Part shown: one piece after another, positions 1 to 7,965 of the stretch
Position numbering within the stretch: position 1 is the first letter of the stretch
Layout: each line of letters begins with the position of its first letter
Origin: an uncultured Collinsella sp.
Lineage (GTDB): Bacteria; Actinomycetota; Coriobacteriia; Coriobacteriales; Coriobacteriaceae
Direction of reading: 5' to 3'
DNA length: 40,588 nt
Assembly (NCBI GenBank): GCA_900751695.1
Contig: CAADSS010000031.1
Coordinates: forward strand, 1 to 40,588
The notes under the pieces: generated by a model
What the model was told of the DNA's origin: nothing
The model's database searches: none
What the model saw: the letters and a program-made list of their open reading frames with translations, nothing else
Position numbers and translations under genes: made by a program

Positions 1-36
1 GTATTGCCCGGCGCCGTTAGGAGCGCCGGTCAATAC
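1..36. repeat. Hairpin at window start
   Basis: Inverted repeat: GTATTG (1-6) and CCGGCGC (8-14) pair with GCGCCGG (23-29) and CAATAC (31-36), leaving one C/T mismatch and an 8-nt loop. No T-run follows on the plus strand, so it is not a clear intrinsic terminator. It could end the gene left of the window or belong to the arg leader. Confidence 0.5.
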
Positions 37-89
37 GGGGCCCGCTCCATTTGTCAATTCCTTCAAGCGAATGTGTCGGGAATGTTTCA

Positions 90-126
90 ATGCATGAATA
101 TGCAAGCCATTTACGTATTCATGCAT
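90..126. promoter_or_regulatory. Probable ArgR operator (ARG boxes) of argCJBD
   Basis: Perfect 11-bp inverted repeat, ATGCATGAATA at 90-100 and TATTCATGCAT at 116-126. The CATGAATA core matches the start of the Bacillus-type ARG box, and two ARG-box-like stretches sit back to back about 85 bp upstream of argC. Role in arginine repression is inferred from position and similarity; argR itself is not in the window. Confidence 0.6.
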
Positions 127-211
127 CTTTTGGTGCTAAAGTTTCAACCCACTTCATAACGACCGCTGCGAAATGCGCATCGGTGCATAAATCGCAGACA
201 AGGAGTCTGAT

Positions 212-1282
212 ATGTCTTTGAAGGCTGGAATCGTCGGCGCGGCTGGATATGCCGGAGCCGAGCTCATTCGCCTCGTCCTCGGTCATCCCGAGTTTGAACT
301 TGCTGCCATTACGTCCAACGCCGATGCCGGCCAGCCGTTGTCTGCGGTGTACCCGAGCTTCACCGGCGTAAGCGATCTTGTCTTTACGACGCATGATGCC
401 CCCGAGCTCAAGAACTGCGACGCGGTCTTTTTGGCCGTGCCGCACACGGCTGCCATGGCACAGGTGCCCGCGCTGCTTGCATCGGGCGTCTCCTGCTTTG
501 ATCTTTCGGCCGACTACCGTCTGAACGACGCGTCCGTTTTTGAGGCTTGGTATGCCGCCGAGCATACGAGCCCCGAGCTGCTCAAGACCCGTGCCTTCGG
601 TCTGCCCGAGCTGTTCTGCCAGGACTTGGAGACCGCCGCATCCGACCATGCCGACGGCAAACCCGTGCTGGTCGCCTGCGCCGGTTGCTATCCCACCGCA
701 ACGAGCCTTGCCGCCGCGCCCGCCGTGCGCGCGGGCTGGGTGGCCGAGAACGGTCCCGTGATTGTCGATGCCATTAGCGGCGTGACGGGCGCCGGTAAGT
801 CCTGCAACGCCCGCACCCATTTTTGCAGCGCCGACGAGAACTTGGAGGCCTACGGCGTGGGCAAGCATCGCCACACGCCCGAGATTGAGCAAATCCTTGG
901 CCTGACCGATCGCGTCGTCTTTACCCCGCACCTGGCACCGCTCAAGCGTGGTCTGCTCTCCACGGTGACGCTGCCGCTTACGCCGCAGGCTATCGATACC
1001 TTGACCCTTGAGGACGTTGTCGACCATTACAAGCAGTTCTACGCCGGTCGCACCTTTGTGCGCGTGCTCGATGCCGGCCAGCAGCCCAAGACGGCTTCGG
1101 TCGTCGGCACCAACGCTGCCCAGATTGGCCTCGCGCTCAACAAGCGCGCGGGCGTGCTGGTGGCGACGGGCGCCATCGACAATCTGTGCAAGGGCGCTGC
1201 GGGCCAAGCGGTCCAGTGCGCCAATATCGTCTTTGGCTTTGACGAGCGACGAGGCTTGCCCACAGTGGCGTGCCCGGTGTAG
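212..1282 (+). CDS. argC: N-acetyl-gamma-glutamyl-phosphate reductase
   Basis: ArgC makes N-acetylglutamate semialdehyde from N-acetylglutamyl phosphate with NADPH, the third step of arginine synthesis in the cytoplasm. The 356-residue protein opens with a dinucleotide-binding loop (GIVGAAGYAGAEL, about residues 6-18) and carries the catalytic cysteine motif AGCYPT (Cys159), followed by the GVTGAGK segment. Length is normal for the short bacterial type. The ATG follows AAGGAG at 200-205. It is the first gene of argC-argJ-argB-argD, with a likely ArgR operator upstream. The 134-bp gap to argJ holds a short hairpin (about 1319-1334) but no clear terminator, so the four genes are probably cotranscribed. 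Confidence 0.97.
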   Translation: MSLKAGIVGAAGYAGAELIRLVLGHPEFELAAITSNADAGQPLSAVYPSFTGVSDLVFTTHDAPELKNCDAVFLAVPHTAAMAQVPALLASGVSCFDLSADYRLNDASVFEAWYAAEHTSPELLKTRAFGLPELFCQDLETAASDHADGKPVLVACAGCYPTATSLAAAPAVRAGWVAENGPVIVDAISGVTGAGKSCNARTHFCSADENLEAYGVGKHRHTPEIEQILGLTDRVVFTPHLAPLKRGLLSTVTLPLTPQAIDTLTLEDVVDHYKQFYAGRTFVRVLDAGQQPKTASVVGTNAAQIGLALNKRAGVLVATGAIDNLCKGAAGQAVQCANIVFGFDERRGLPTVACPV

Positions 1283-1416
1283 CACATTCGATTGTTAACG
1301 ATTTGGTAGTCGGGCATCGAGTGGGGCGCCACTCTTAAGCTGGTCTCATGATCACGACTGGCATGGCGCACCAACCGATGTCCGTTTTTTGTTTGACATA
1401 AGGAGTCATAAAGACG

Positions 1417-2685
1417 ATGAATACCGAGCTGTTTGATATCAAGATTCGCGCCGTCGAGGGTGGCGTTACGGCTGCGGCTGGTTTTAAGGCTGCAGGCATC
1501 CACGCTGGGTTCCGCAAGAACCCCGAGCGTCTGGATTACGCGCTCGTCGTGCCCGATAAACCCTGTCCCGGTGCTGGCGTGTTTACCACCAATCGCTTTT
1601 GCGCGGCGCCCGTGCAGGTGAGCCGTGCCAACCTGGGCGGTACCGACAAGGGGTACGGTATCATCGCCGGCATTTCGGTCAACTCTGGCAATGCCAACGC
1701 CGCCACGGGTGAGACCGGCCTTGCATGCGCGCGCGAGACGTGCAGCATCGCATCGCAGGTCATCGGCTGCGAGCCTCAGCAGATTCTGGTTGCCTCCACG
1801 GGTGTAATTGGCCAGATTCTGCCGATCGACACGTTTGAGACCGCCATTCCTGCTGCCTACGAGGCGCTCTCCGCCCACGGTGGCGCCGATGCCGCTCGCG
1901 CCATCATGACGACCGACACGCACTCCAAGGAGTACGCCGTGTCCTACGTCAGTGAGGCTGCGGGTCATGCGGGCAATGTCTATACGGTAGGCGGAATGTG
2001 CAAGGGCTCGGGTATGATCATGCCCAACATGGCCACCATGATCGCAGTTATCACCACCGATGCTCCCGTCGAGCCTGCGGCACTTCATGCCCTGCTGCTC
2101 TCGACCGTCAAGCAGACCTTTAACAAGGTAACGGTCGATTCCGACACCTCGACCAACGACACCTGCATCATGCTTGCCTCCGGCGCCGCTGCCGCAGATG
2201 CCGAGCCTATCGTCGAGGGCTCCAATGCCTTTAACGAGTTGGCATTTGCCGTGCACGAGGTGTGCGAGAGCCTGGCGCGCAATATCGCCGCCGATGGTGA
2301 GGGCGCATCCAAGCTTGTTACGGTCAACGTTACCGGCGCCGTGAACGACGAGGAGGCCGATATCGCCGCCCGTGCCGTTGCCAACTCGCCGCTCGTTAAG
2401 ACCTGCATCGCCGGCCACGACTGCAACTGGGGCCGCGTTGCTATGGCGCTTGGCAAGTGCGGCGTGAAGTTTAATCAGGAAGACGTTTCCATCGACATGA
2501 TGGGCATGCCCGTCTGCCGCGACGGCCTGACCGTTCCCTTTGACGAGGACGAGGCCCTGCGACGTTTTGAGGCGCCCGAGATTGTGATCTCGGCAGACCT
2601 GGGCGCGGGCGACGCGGCGACCAACGTGTGGACTTGCGACCTCACGCACGAGTACATCTCCATTAACGGCGACTACCGTTCCTAG
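1417..2685 (+). CDS. argJ: Bifunctional ornithine acetyltransferase / N-acetylglutamate synthase
   Basis: ArgJ moves the acetyl group from N-acetylornithine to glutamate, closing the cyclic arginine pathway; bifunctional forms also use acetyl-CoA. The 422-residue precursor has the family's self-cleavage site in KGSGMIMPNMATM, where the chain is expected to split before Thr207, which becomes the nucleophile of the beta chain. The conserved VDSDTSTNDT stretch follows. Start ATG lies 11 nt after AAGGAG (1400-1405). Whether the enzyme is mono- or bifunctional cannot be read safely from sequence; the name follows the commoner case. It sits between argC and argB, as in many Gram-positive argCJBD clusters. 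Confidence 0.96.
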   Translation: MNTELFDIKIRAVEGGVTAAAGFKAAGIHAGFRKNPERLDYALVVPDKPCPGAGVFTTNRFCAAPVQVSRANLGGTDKGYGIIAGISVNSGNANAATGETGLACARETCSIASQVIGCEPQQILVASTGVIGQILPIDTFETAIPAAYEALSAHGGADAARAIMTTDTHSKEYAVSYVSEAAGHAGNVYTVGGMCKGSGMIMPNMATMIAVITTDAPVEPAALHALLLSTVKQTFNKVTVDSDTSTNDTCIMLASGAAAADAEPIVEGSNAFNELAFAVHEVCESLARNIAADGEGASKLVTVNVTGAVNDEEADIAARAVANSPLVKTCIAGHDCNWGRVAMALGKCGVKFNQEDVSIDMMGMPVCRDGLTVPFDEDEALRRFEAPEIVISADLGAGDAATNVWTCDLTHEYISINGDYRS

Positions 2686-2766
2686 ATTCCAGGCACGCTG
2701 CGCATCTTGCCGCGATTGCGGACAGCGGAGCACGGCGCGATAACGATACGAAAGACGAGGCAGATT

Positions 2767-3747
2767 ATGAAATTCGCACGCGATTGTCGTTCGAGCGAAT
2801 CCAACGAAGCAACCGCGCAGCTGCTGTTCGAAGCGCTGCCGTGGATTAAGAACCTGACCGGCAAGACGGTTGTTATCAAATATGGCGGAGCCGCCATGGT
2901 TGATGAGCAGCTGCGCCGCGACGTGATGAGCGACATCGTCCTGCTTAAGATCATCGGCATGCGCCCCGTCATCGTGCATGGCGGCGGCAAGGCTATCAAC
3001 GAGGCGCTGAGCCATTACGATATTCCCGTCGAGTTTAAGAACGGCCAGCGCGTGACCACGCCGGCGACCATGGATATCGTGCGCGAGGTGCTGGGCGGTA
3101 AGGTCAACCAGGAGCTGGTCGCGGCGCTCAACCATCACGGCAACCTGGCCGTGGGCGTTTCGGGCAGCGATGCCGGTACGCTCATCGCCGAGCCGCTCGA
3201 CCCCGAGCTCGGTCGCGTGGGCAAGGTCACGCACGTCAACACCGACTATATCGAGCGCCTGCTCGATAGCGAGTACATCCCCGTCATCGCTACCGTCGCG
3301 GCGGGGGAGGACGGCGGTTTCTTCAACATCAACGCCGATACCGCCGCCGGTGCCGTTGCGGCAGCGCTGCACGCGCATAAGGCGATCTTTTTGACCGACG
3401 TCGACGGCCTGTACAAGGACTTTAGCGATAAAGACTCACTCATCTCCAACCTAACGCTCGACGAGGTTAACGAAATGCTCTACGGCGGCGAGGTCGATAA
3501 GGGCATGATTCCCAAGCTGCGTGCGGCCGTCGATGCGCTTGCCGGCGGCGTATTTCGCGCTCACATCATCAACGGCACCACGCCGCATTCGCTGCTGCTG
3601 GAGCTGCTGACCGATGCCGGCGTCGGTACCGTGATCCATTCCACCGAGACGGCTTACGAGTTCGATACGCATCCGCATCCGCTTTCGACCTTTGCGGCGC
3701 GTCTGGCCGAGAACCTCGACGAGGTCGAGAAGCTTCAGACGGTCTAA
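2767..3747 (+). CDS. argB: Acetylglutamate kinase
   Basis: ArgB phosphorylates N-acetylglutamate with ATP, the second step of arginine synthesis and often the arginine-feedback point. The protein has the amino-acid-kinase fold signatures: VVIKYGGAAM near residues 35-45, VIVHGGGKAIN, the NINADTAAGAVA segment, and FLTDVDGLYKD. The ATG at 2767 follows GAGG (2757-2760) and gives 326 residues. A TTG at 2707 in frame would add 20 residues but has no good ribosome site. The N-terminal helix (about 25 residues before the kinase core) resembles the extension of arginine-sensitive, hexameric ArgB enzymes, so feedback control is plausible (inference). It lies 81 bp after argJ. Confidence 0.96.
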   Translation: MKFARDCRSSESNEATAQLLFEALPWIKNLTGKTVVIKYGGAAMVDEQLRRDVMSDIVLLKIIGMRPVIVHGGGKAINEALSHYDIPVEFKNGQRVTTPATMDIVREVLGGKVNQELVAALNHHGNLAVGVSGSDAGTLIAEPLDPELGRVGKVTHVNTDYIERLLDSEYIPVIATVAAGEDGGFFNINADTAAGAVAAALHAHKAIFLTDVDGLYKDFSDKDSLISNLTLDEVNEMLYGGEVDKGMIPKLRAAVDALAGGVFRAHIINGTTPHSLLLELLTDAGVGTVIHSTETAYEFDTHPHPLSTFAARLAENLDEVEKLQTV

Positions 3748-3816
3748 CTGACCCGCAGCCGCCCCATTCCTGCACCCATAGGCCTGCGCTATCCGGCGCT
3801 CAACGAAAGGCATCCC

Positions 3817-5100
3817 ATGTCACTTGCAGCTCAGCAATCGCTTGAATCCCATTACGTTATGCATACCTTTGGCCGCTCTCCGGTCGAGTTTGTCGAGGGT
3901 CACGGCATGAAGCTCACCGGCGACGATGGTCGTGAGTACCTCGACTTTCTTGCCGGCATCGGCGTGTGCAGCCTAGGTCATGGCGACCCGGCTGTGCTCT
4001 CGGCGCTCGAGGCACAGACCAAAAAGCTCATGCATGTCTCCAATTACTTCTACATCGAGCAGCGTGGACAGGTCGCGGCGCTGCTGTCCAAGCTTGCCAA
4101 CGACGACTTAGATGGTGCACGCGTGCTTGCAGATGCCATTGCCGCCGGCGATGAGACCACGGCAGCTGCTCTTGGTGCCCCGGCTGCGGATGAGCAGGTT
4201 TGGGAGACCTTCTTTGCCAACTCCGGCGCCGAGGCCAACGAGGGCTCGATGAAGCTCGCGCGCCTGTACGCCAAGCGTGCCGGTAACGGCGGCAACACTA
4301 TCGTGTGCATGCGCGGCGGCTTCCACGGCCGTACGCTCGAGACCATTGCCGCCACCATGCAGGATTGGCTGCAGGATAGTTTCCGCCCGCTGCCGGGTGG
4401 CTTTGTGGCCTGCACGCCCAACGATATCGATGAACTGCGTGCGATCTTTAAGCAGCTGGGGAGCGAAATTTGTGCCGTGATGCTCGAGCCGATCCAGGGC
4501 GAGAGCGGTGTGCACCCCATGACCGAGGAGTTTATGGCGGCAGCGCGCGACCTGGCACACGAAGTGGGCGCCGTGCTTATCGCCGACGAGGTCCAGTGCG
4601 GCATCTTCCGCTCCGGCAAGCCGTTTGCATTCCAAACCTATGGCGTGGAACCCGACATCATGAGCCTTGCCAAGGGCATTGCTGATGGCGTGCCCATGGG
4701 TGCCGTCGTGGCAAAGAAGGAGATTGCCGACGTGTTTAAGCCGGGCGACCACGGCTCGACCTTTGGCGGTAGCTGCTTGGCCATCGCGGCGTGTGCCGCG
4801 ACGCTCTCCGCACTCGTGCGCGGCGATTATGCCGACCACGCTGCCAAGGTAGGCGCCTATATGGGGGCAAAGCTCGCCAAGCTGCCGAACGTGACCGAGG
4901 TGCGTGGCCGCGGCTTGATGCTCGGCTGCGATCTGGACGATACTGCGGGTGATGCACACGACGTTGTGGCCCGTGCATTGGGGGCTGGTGCCGTGATTAA
5001 CGCTACGGGTGCCCATACGCTGCGTTTCCTGCCGCCGCTCGTCTGCGAGGAATCCGACGTGGACAGTCTGATCGAGATCCTGTCGGACGTTTTGGCCTAA
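3817..5100 (+). CDS. argD: Acetylornithine aminotransferase
   Basis: ArgD is a PLP enzyme that transaminates N-acetylglutamate semialdehyde with glutamate to N-acetylornithine. Visible landmarks of class III aminotransferases: FFANSGAEANE, the GGFHGRT segment, ADEVQCG with Asp257 (ring nitrogen contact), and SLAKGIADG with the Schiff-base Lys286. Length is 427 residues against about 375-400 in most ArgD proteins. The surplus is an insert of roughly 30 residues at about 97-127, rich in Ala/Asp, between the helix after YIEQRGQVAALL and VWETFFANSG. The start follows GAAAGG. It is the last arg gene; no argF, argG or argH follows in the window. Confidence 0.95.
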   Translation: MSLAAQQSLESHYVMHTFGRSPVEFVEGHGMKLTGDDGREYLDFLAGIGVCSLGHGDPAVLSALEAQTKKLMHVSNYFYIEQRGQVAALLSKLANDDLDGARVLADAIAAGDETTAAALGAPAADEQVWETFFANSGAEANEGSMKLARLYAKRAGNGGNTIVCMRGGFHGRTLETIAATMQDWLQDSFRPLPGGFVACTPNDIDELRAIFKQLGSEICAVMLEPIQGESGVHPMTEEFMAAARDLAHEVGAVLIADEVQCGIFRSGKPFAFQTYGVEPDIMSLAKGIADGVPMGAVVAKKEIADVFKPGDHGSTFGGSCLAIAACAATLSALVRGDYADHAAKVGAYMGAKLAKLPNVTEVRGRGLMLGCDLDDTAGDAHDVVARALGAGAVINATGAHTLRFLPPLVCEESDVDSLIEILSDVLA

Positions 5101-5457
5101 CACAGCGAAATAACTTAACTTTGACCGGGTTCCGGACTGCGGACGTGCCCTATGTGGCATGATTCAGCGGTCTGGAGCCCGTTTTGCCTTAGATTTGCTA
5201 AGGCGGGGAGACCTGCTGGTCAAATAACATTAAATATGAGTACTGTTACCGATTTGGTCGCAGCAATTTTGGACTAATAAGACCAGATGGCAAGTCGAAA
5301 TGGCGATGAATGCACGATTTTGATCCAATTGTTAGTCCTTATAATGGACATATGTTGCGTAACTTAAGCAAATACTATCTTTTGATATGTTGTAAGCAAG
5401 GTGGCAGTACTCATTTTTGCCATTTTCTGGCCACGGCCTTTGTGACAGTCGTGCTGG

Positions 5458-5543
5458 CGGGTTCGAATCCCATGAAATGGGCCCAAGCAAAAACGGTCCC
5501 CTTTCGAGGACCGTTTCCAAATCAGTGGTGGGCGATGAGGGAT
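5458..5543 (-). repeat. 86-bp direct repeat, copy 1 (tRNA 3' remnant plus terminator)
   Basis: Copy 1 matches 5642-5727 at 78 of 86 positions without gaps; the period is 184 bp. Read on the minus strand it contains the 3' end of a tRNA (ATCCCTCATCGCCCACCA), an intrinsic terminator, then a GGGATTCGAACCCG T-arm-like sequence. Only the second copy is joined to a complete tRNA, so this one is a remnant. Confidence 0.8.
5489..5514 (-). terminator. Terminator in repeat copy 1
   Basis: On the minus strand ACGGTCC (5508-5514) pairs with GGACCGT (5493-5499) and is followed by a run of T (5489-5493). Confidence 0.6.
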
Positions 5544-5641
5544 GTCGCGTGCGGCTGACGCCGCCCGCTTTCGCTTCGGGCCTGCGGCCCTCGCGTGCTG
5601 CGCTGGAAAACGCTTCGCGTTTCCTCAGCTTCGCACCCTGT

Positions 5642-5727
5642 CGGGTTCGAATCCCATGCGCTGGGCCCAAACAAAAACGGTCCCCTTGCGAGGACCGTAT
5701 CCAATTCAATGGTGGGCGATGAGGGAT
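5642..5727 (-). repeat. 86-bp direct repeat, copy 2 (overlaps tRNA-Val 3' end)
   Basis: Second copy of the 86-bp repeat. Its right end overlaps the acceptor stem and T-arm of the intact tRNA-Val at 5710-5785. The 98 bp between the copies is GC-rich and hairpin-forming. Confidence 0.8.
5673..5698 (-). terminator. Intrinsic terminator of tRNA-Val
   Basis: On the minus strand ACGGTCC (5692-5698) pairs with GGACCGT (5677-5683), followed by TTTTT (5673-5677). It lies 12 nt beyond the tRNA-Val CCA end. Confidence 0.8.
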
Positions 5728-5785
5728 TCGAACCCCCAGCCTTGTGCGTGTAAAGCACCTGCGCTAACCGTTGCGCCAATCGCCC
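5710..5785 (-). tRNA. tRNA-Val (anticodon UAC)
   Basis: The reverse complement folds as a cloverleaf: acceptor GGGCGAT/ATCGCCC (7 perfect pairs), D-arm GCGC...GCGC, anticodon loop TTTACAC giving UAC, T-arm GGGGGTTCGAATCCC, discriminator A and encoded CCA. The total is 76 nt. The outermost anticodon-stem pair (G-A) is a mismatch. Its 3' part is duplicated downstream (5458-5543). Confidence 0.93.
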
Positions 5786-5795
5786 GTGCGGAGAG

Positions 5796-5801
5796 AGTAT
5801 A
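5796..5801 (-). promoter_or_regulatory. -10 element of tRNA-Val promoter
   Basis: TATACT on the minus strand ends 10 nt before the mature tRNA start. No good -35 hexamer is visible. Confidence 0.5.
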
Positions 5802-5972
5802 GCAAAACAATCGCCTCATTCACCTCATATCCATTAAAGGTAACCGACGCGTGTCACAGCGGAGCTGATTCAGTTGAGATTGCCTGAACATTCCGCCCCT
5901 CTTTACGCCCTCGGGTATACTCAAAAGCTACTGATTCGATTTGATGCCCAGCAACAGCAGAGGGGATAGTAT

Positions 5973-7853
5973 ATGTGCGGTTTTGTCGGTTTTGTCGGTG
6001 GGACGGATAACCAATCCGAGGTGCTCACCAAGATGATGGACCGCATCGTCCATCGCGGTCCCGACATGGGCGGTCAGTTTATCGACGGCCGCGTTGCCCT
6101 GGGCTTCCGCCGCCTGTCGATCCTCGACCTGACCGAGGCCGGCGCTCAGCCCATGGCCAATGAGGACGGCAGCGTCGTCATTGTCTTCAACGGCGAGATC
6201 TACAACTTCCAAGAACTCCGTTCCGAGCTCGAGGCCAAGGGCTACAAGTTCCACTGCGGCGCCGACACCGAGAGCCTCCTGCACGGCTACGAGGAGTGGG
6301 GCGAGGCCGTACTCGATCGTCTGCGCGGTATGTACGCCTTCGTCATCTGGGACAAAAAGAAGAACAAGCTTTTTGGCGCCCGCGACATCTTTGGCATCAA
6401 GCCGCTCTACTACTATCCCATGGCCGATGCGGGCGACGGCGCTCCGGGCGTGCTCTTTGGTTCCGAGATCAAGAGCTTCCTGGACTACCCGCACTTCCAC
6501 AAGGCGGTCAACAAAAAGGCTCTGCGTCCGTACATGACGCTGCAGTATTCGGCGACTGAGGAGACCTTCTTCGAGGGTGTCTACAAGCTGCCGCCGGCGC
6601 ACTACTTTACCGTCGATATCCCGACCGGCAAGATGAACATCGAGCGCTACTGGGATTGCGATTACTCTGCCGTCGAGAAGCCGTTCGAGGAGTACGTCGA
6701 CGAGCTGGACGAGGTCGTGCACGAGAGTGTCGAGGCCCATCGCATCGCCGACGTCAAGGTCGCGTCGTTCCTCTCCGGTGGCGTCGACTCCAGCTACATC
6801 GCCGCTTGCCTCATGCCCGACAAGACCTTCTCGGTGGGCTTTGACTACAAGAACTTCAACGAGACCAACTACGCCAAGGAACTTTCCGATAAGCTCGGCG
6901 TCGAGAACGTTCGCAAGATGATTACCGCCGACGAGTTCTTCGGTGCGCTCGAGGACATCCAGTATCACATGGACGAGCCGCAGTCCAACCTGTCTTCCGT
7001 GCCGCTGTGGTTCTTGGCCGAGATGGCCCGCAAGGACGTTACCGTCGTGCTTTCGGGCGAAGGCGCCGACGAGCTCTTTGGCGGCTACGCCTACTACGAG
7101 GACACGGTCCCGGTGCGCAAGTACAAAAAGATGGTGCCGCTGCCCATCCGTCGCGCGCTCGGTAACCTGGCGCTGCATATGCCGTACTTCAAGGGACATA
7201 ACTTCCTGGTCAAGGGTGCCGAGATCCCCGAGAAGTCGTTCCTGGGACAGGCTCTGGTATGGCCGGAGCGCGAGGTCGACGGCGTGCTCAAGCCCGAGTA
7301 CAACACCGGCGATGGCGCCTTTGAGCTCGCTGCACCCATCTACGCACGCGTGAAGGGTCAGCCCGAACTGGTCAAGAAGCAGTACCTGGACATGAACATG
7401 TGGCTCCCGGGCGACATTCTGCTCAAGGCCGACAAGATGTGCATGGCGCACTCGCTGGAGCTGCGCGTGCCCTTCCTGGACCGCAAAGTCATGGAGTTCG
7501 CCGAGCACATTCCCGATCGCTACCGCATCAACGAGAACGGCAACAAGCAGGTACTCCGCCACGCTGCCAACAAGTCGCTGCCCGATGAGTGGGCCACCCG
7601 TCCCAAGGTGGGCTTCCCGGTGCCGATTGTCTACTGGCTGCGCGAGCAAAAGTGGTACGACTATGTCAAGGAGTACTTCACCGCGCCGTGGGCAAGCGAG
7701 TTCTTCAATACCGACGAGCTCATGCACCTGCTCGATCTGCACTTTGCGGGCAAGGGCGATTTCCAGCGCAAGATCTATACGCCGCTCGTGTTCCTAGTGT
7801 GGTACAAGCGCTTCTTTATCGACGAGGACCAGCCCGCTGTTCAGGCTGCCTAG
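5973..7853 (+). CDS. asnB: Asparagine synthetase (glutamine-hydrolysing)
   Basis: AsnB makes asparagine from aspartate, ATP and glutamine. Cys2, directly after the initiator Met (MCGFVGF), is the glutaminase nucleophile of the N-terminal class II amidotransferase domain (about residues 1-200, with RLSILD and FNGEIYN). The synthetase domain carries the PP-loop SGGVDSS (268-274) and the VLSGEGADELFGGY motif. At 626 residues it is a typical full-length bacterial enzyme. The ATG follows AGGGG. A TATACT -10-like hexamer lies at 5916-5921 and a strong terminator at 7879-7903, so it is likely a single-gene unit. Confidence 0.97.
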   Translation: MCGFVGFVGGTDNQSEVLTKMMDRIVHRGPDMGGQFIDGRVALGFRRLSILDLTEAGAQPMANEDGSVVIVFNGEIYNFQELRSELEAKGYKFHCGADTESLLHGYEEWGEAVLDRLRGMYAFVIWDKKKNKLFGARDIFGIKPLYYYPMADAGDGAPGVLFGSEIKSFLDYPHFHKAVNKKALRPYMTLQYSATEETFFEGVYKLPPAHYFTVDIPTGKMNIERYWDCDYSAVEKPFEEYVDELDEVVHESVEAHRIADVKVASFLSGGVDSSYIAACLMPDKTFSVGFDYKNFNETNYAKELSDKLGVENVRKMITADEFFGALEDIQYHMDEPQSNLSSVPLWFLAEMARKDVTVVLSGEGADELFGGYAYYEDTVPVRKYKKMVPLPIRRALGNLALHMPYFKGHNFLVKGAEIPEKSFLGQALVWPEREVDGVLKPEYNTGDGAFELAAPIYARVKGQPELVKKQYLDMNMWLPGDILLKADKMCMAHSLELRVPFLDRKVMEFAEHIPDRYRINENGNKQVLRHAANKSLPDEWATRPKVGFPVPIVYWLREQKWYDYVKEYFTAPWASEFFNTDELMHLLDLHFAGKGDFQRKIYTPLVFLVWYKRFFIDEDQPAVQAA

Positions 7854-7878
7854 CCTCGGCTTACGAACGCCTGCGCGT

Positions 7879-7903
7879 AACGGCTCCTCCGGGAGCCGTT
7901 TTT
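7879..7903 (+). terminator. Intrinsic terminator of asnB
   Basis: ACGGCTCC (7880-7887) pairs with GGAGCCGT (7892-7899) around a 4-nt loop, followed by TTTTT. Confidence 0.85.
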
Positions 7904-7930
7904 GCGTGGGTGCGTTTCAGTTACTATAAA
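7902..7930 (+). promoter_or_regulatory. Promoter of murE-type ligase gene
   Basis: TTGCGT (7902-7907), 17-bp spacer, TATAAA (7925-7930). It overlaps the T-run of the asnB terminator and lies 36 bp upstream of the ATG. Confidence 0.6.
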
Positions 7931-7965
7931 AACCGTCCCTGCCAAATGGCTGAGAAAGGTGAAAG

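Larger units (their letters stand above)
5101..5709. other. Non-coding stretch with repeats between argD and tRNA-Val
   Basis: This 609-bp stretch holds no convincing gene. It contains a perfect hairpin GCCTTAG/CTAAGGC (5186-5204, no T-run), an AT-rich segment bounded by ATGAGTACTG at 5235 and its inverted copy ending near 5415, and an 86-bp direct repeat (5458-5543 and 5642-5727) that includes tRNA-type 3' ends and terminators on the minus strand. Short overlapping ORFs here lack ribosome sites and are rejected. Confidence 0.7.

Noticed and set aside
1039..3378. 779-codon minus-strand open frame
   Set aside because: It lies opposite argC, argJ and argB, has no ribosome site and a composition typical of the antisense frame of GC-rich genes.
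5310..5802. Several overlapping small ORFs on both strands
   Set aside because: They run through repeats, terminators and tRNA-Val; none has a start signal.
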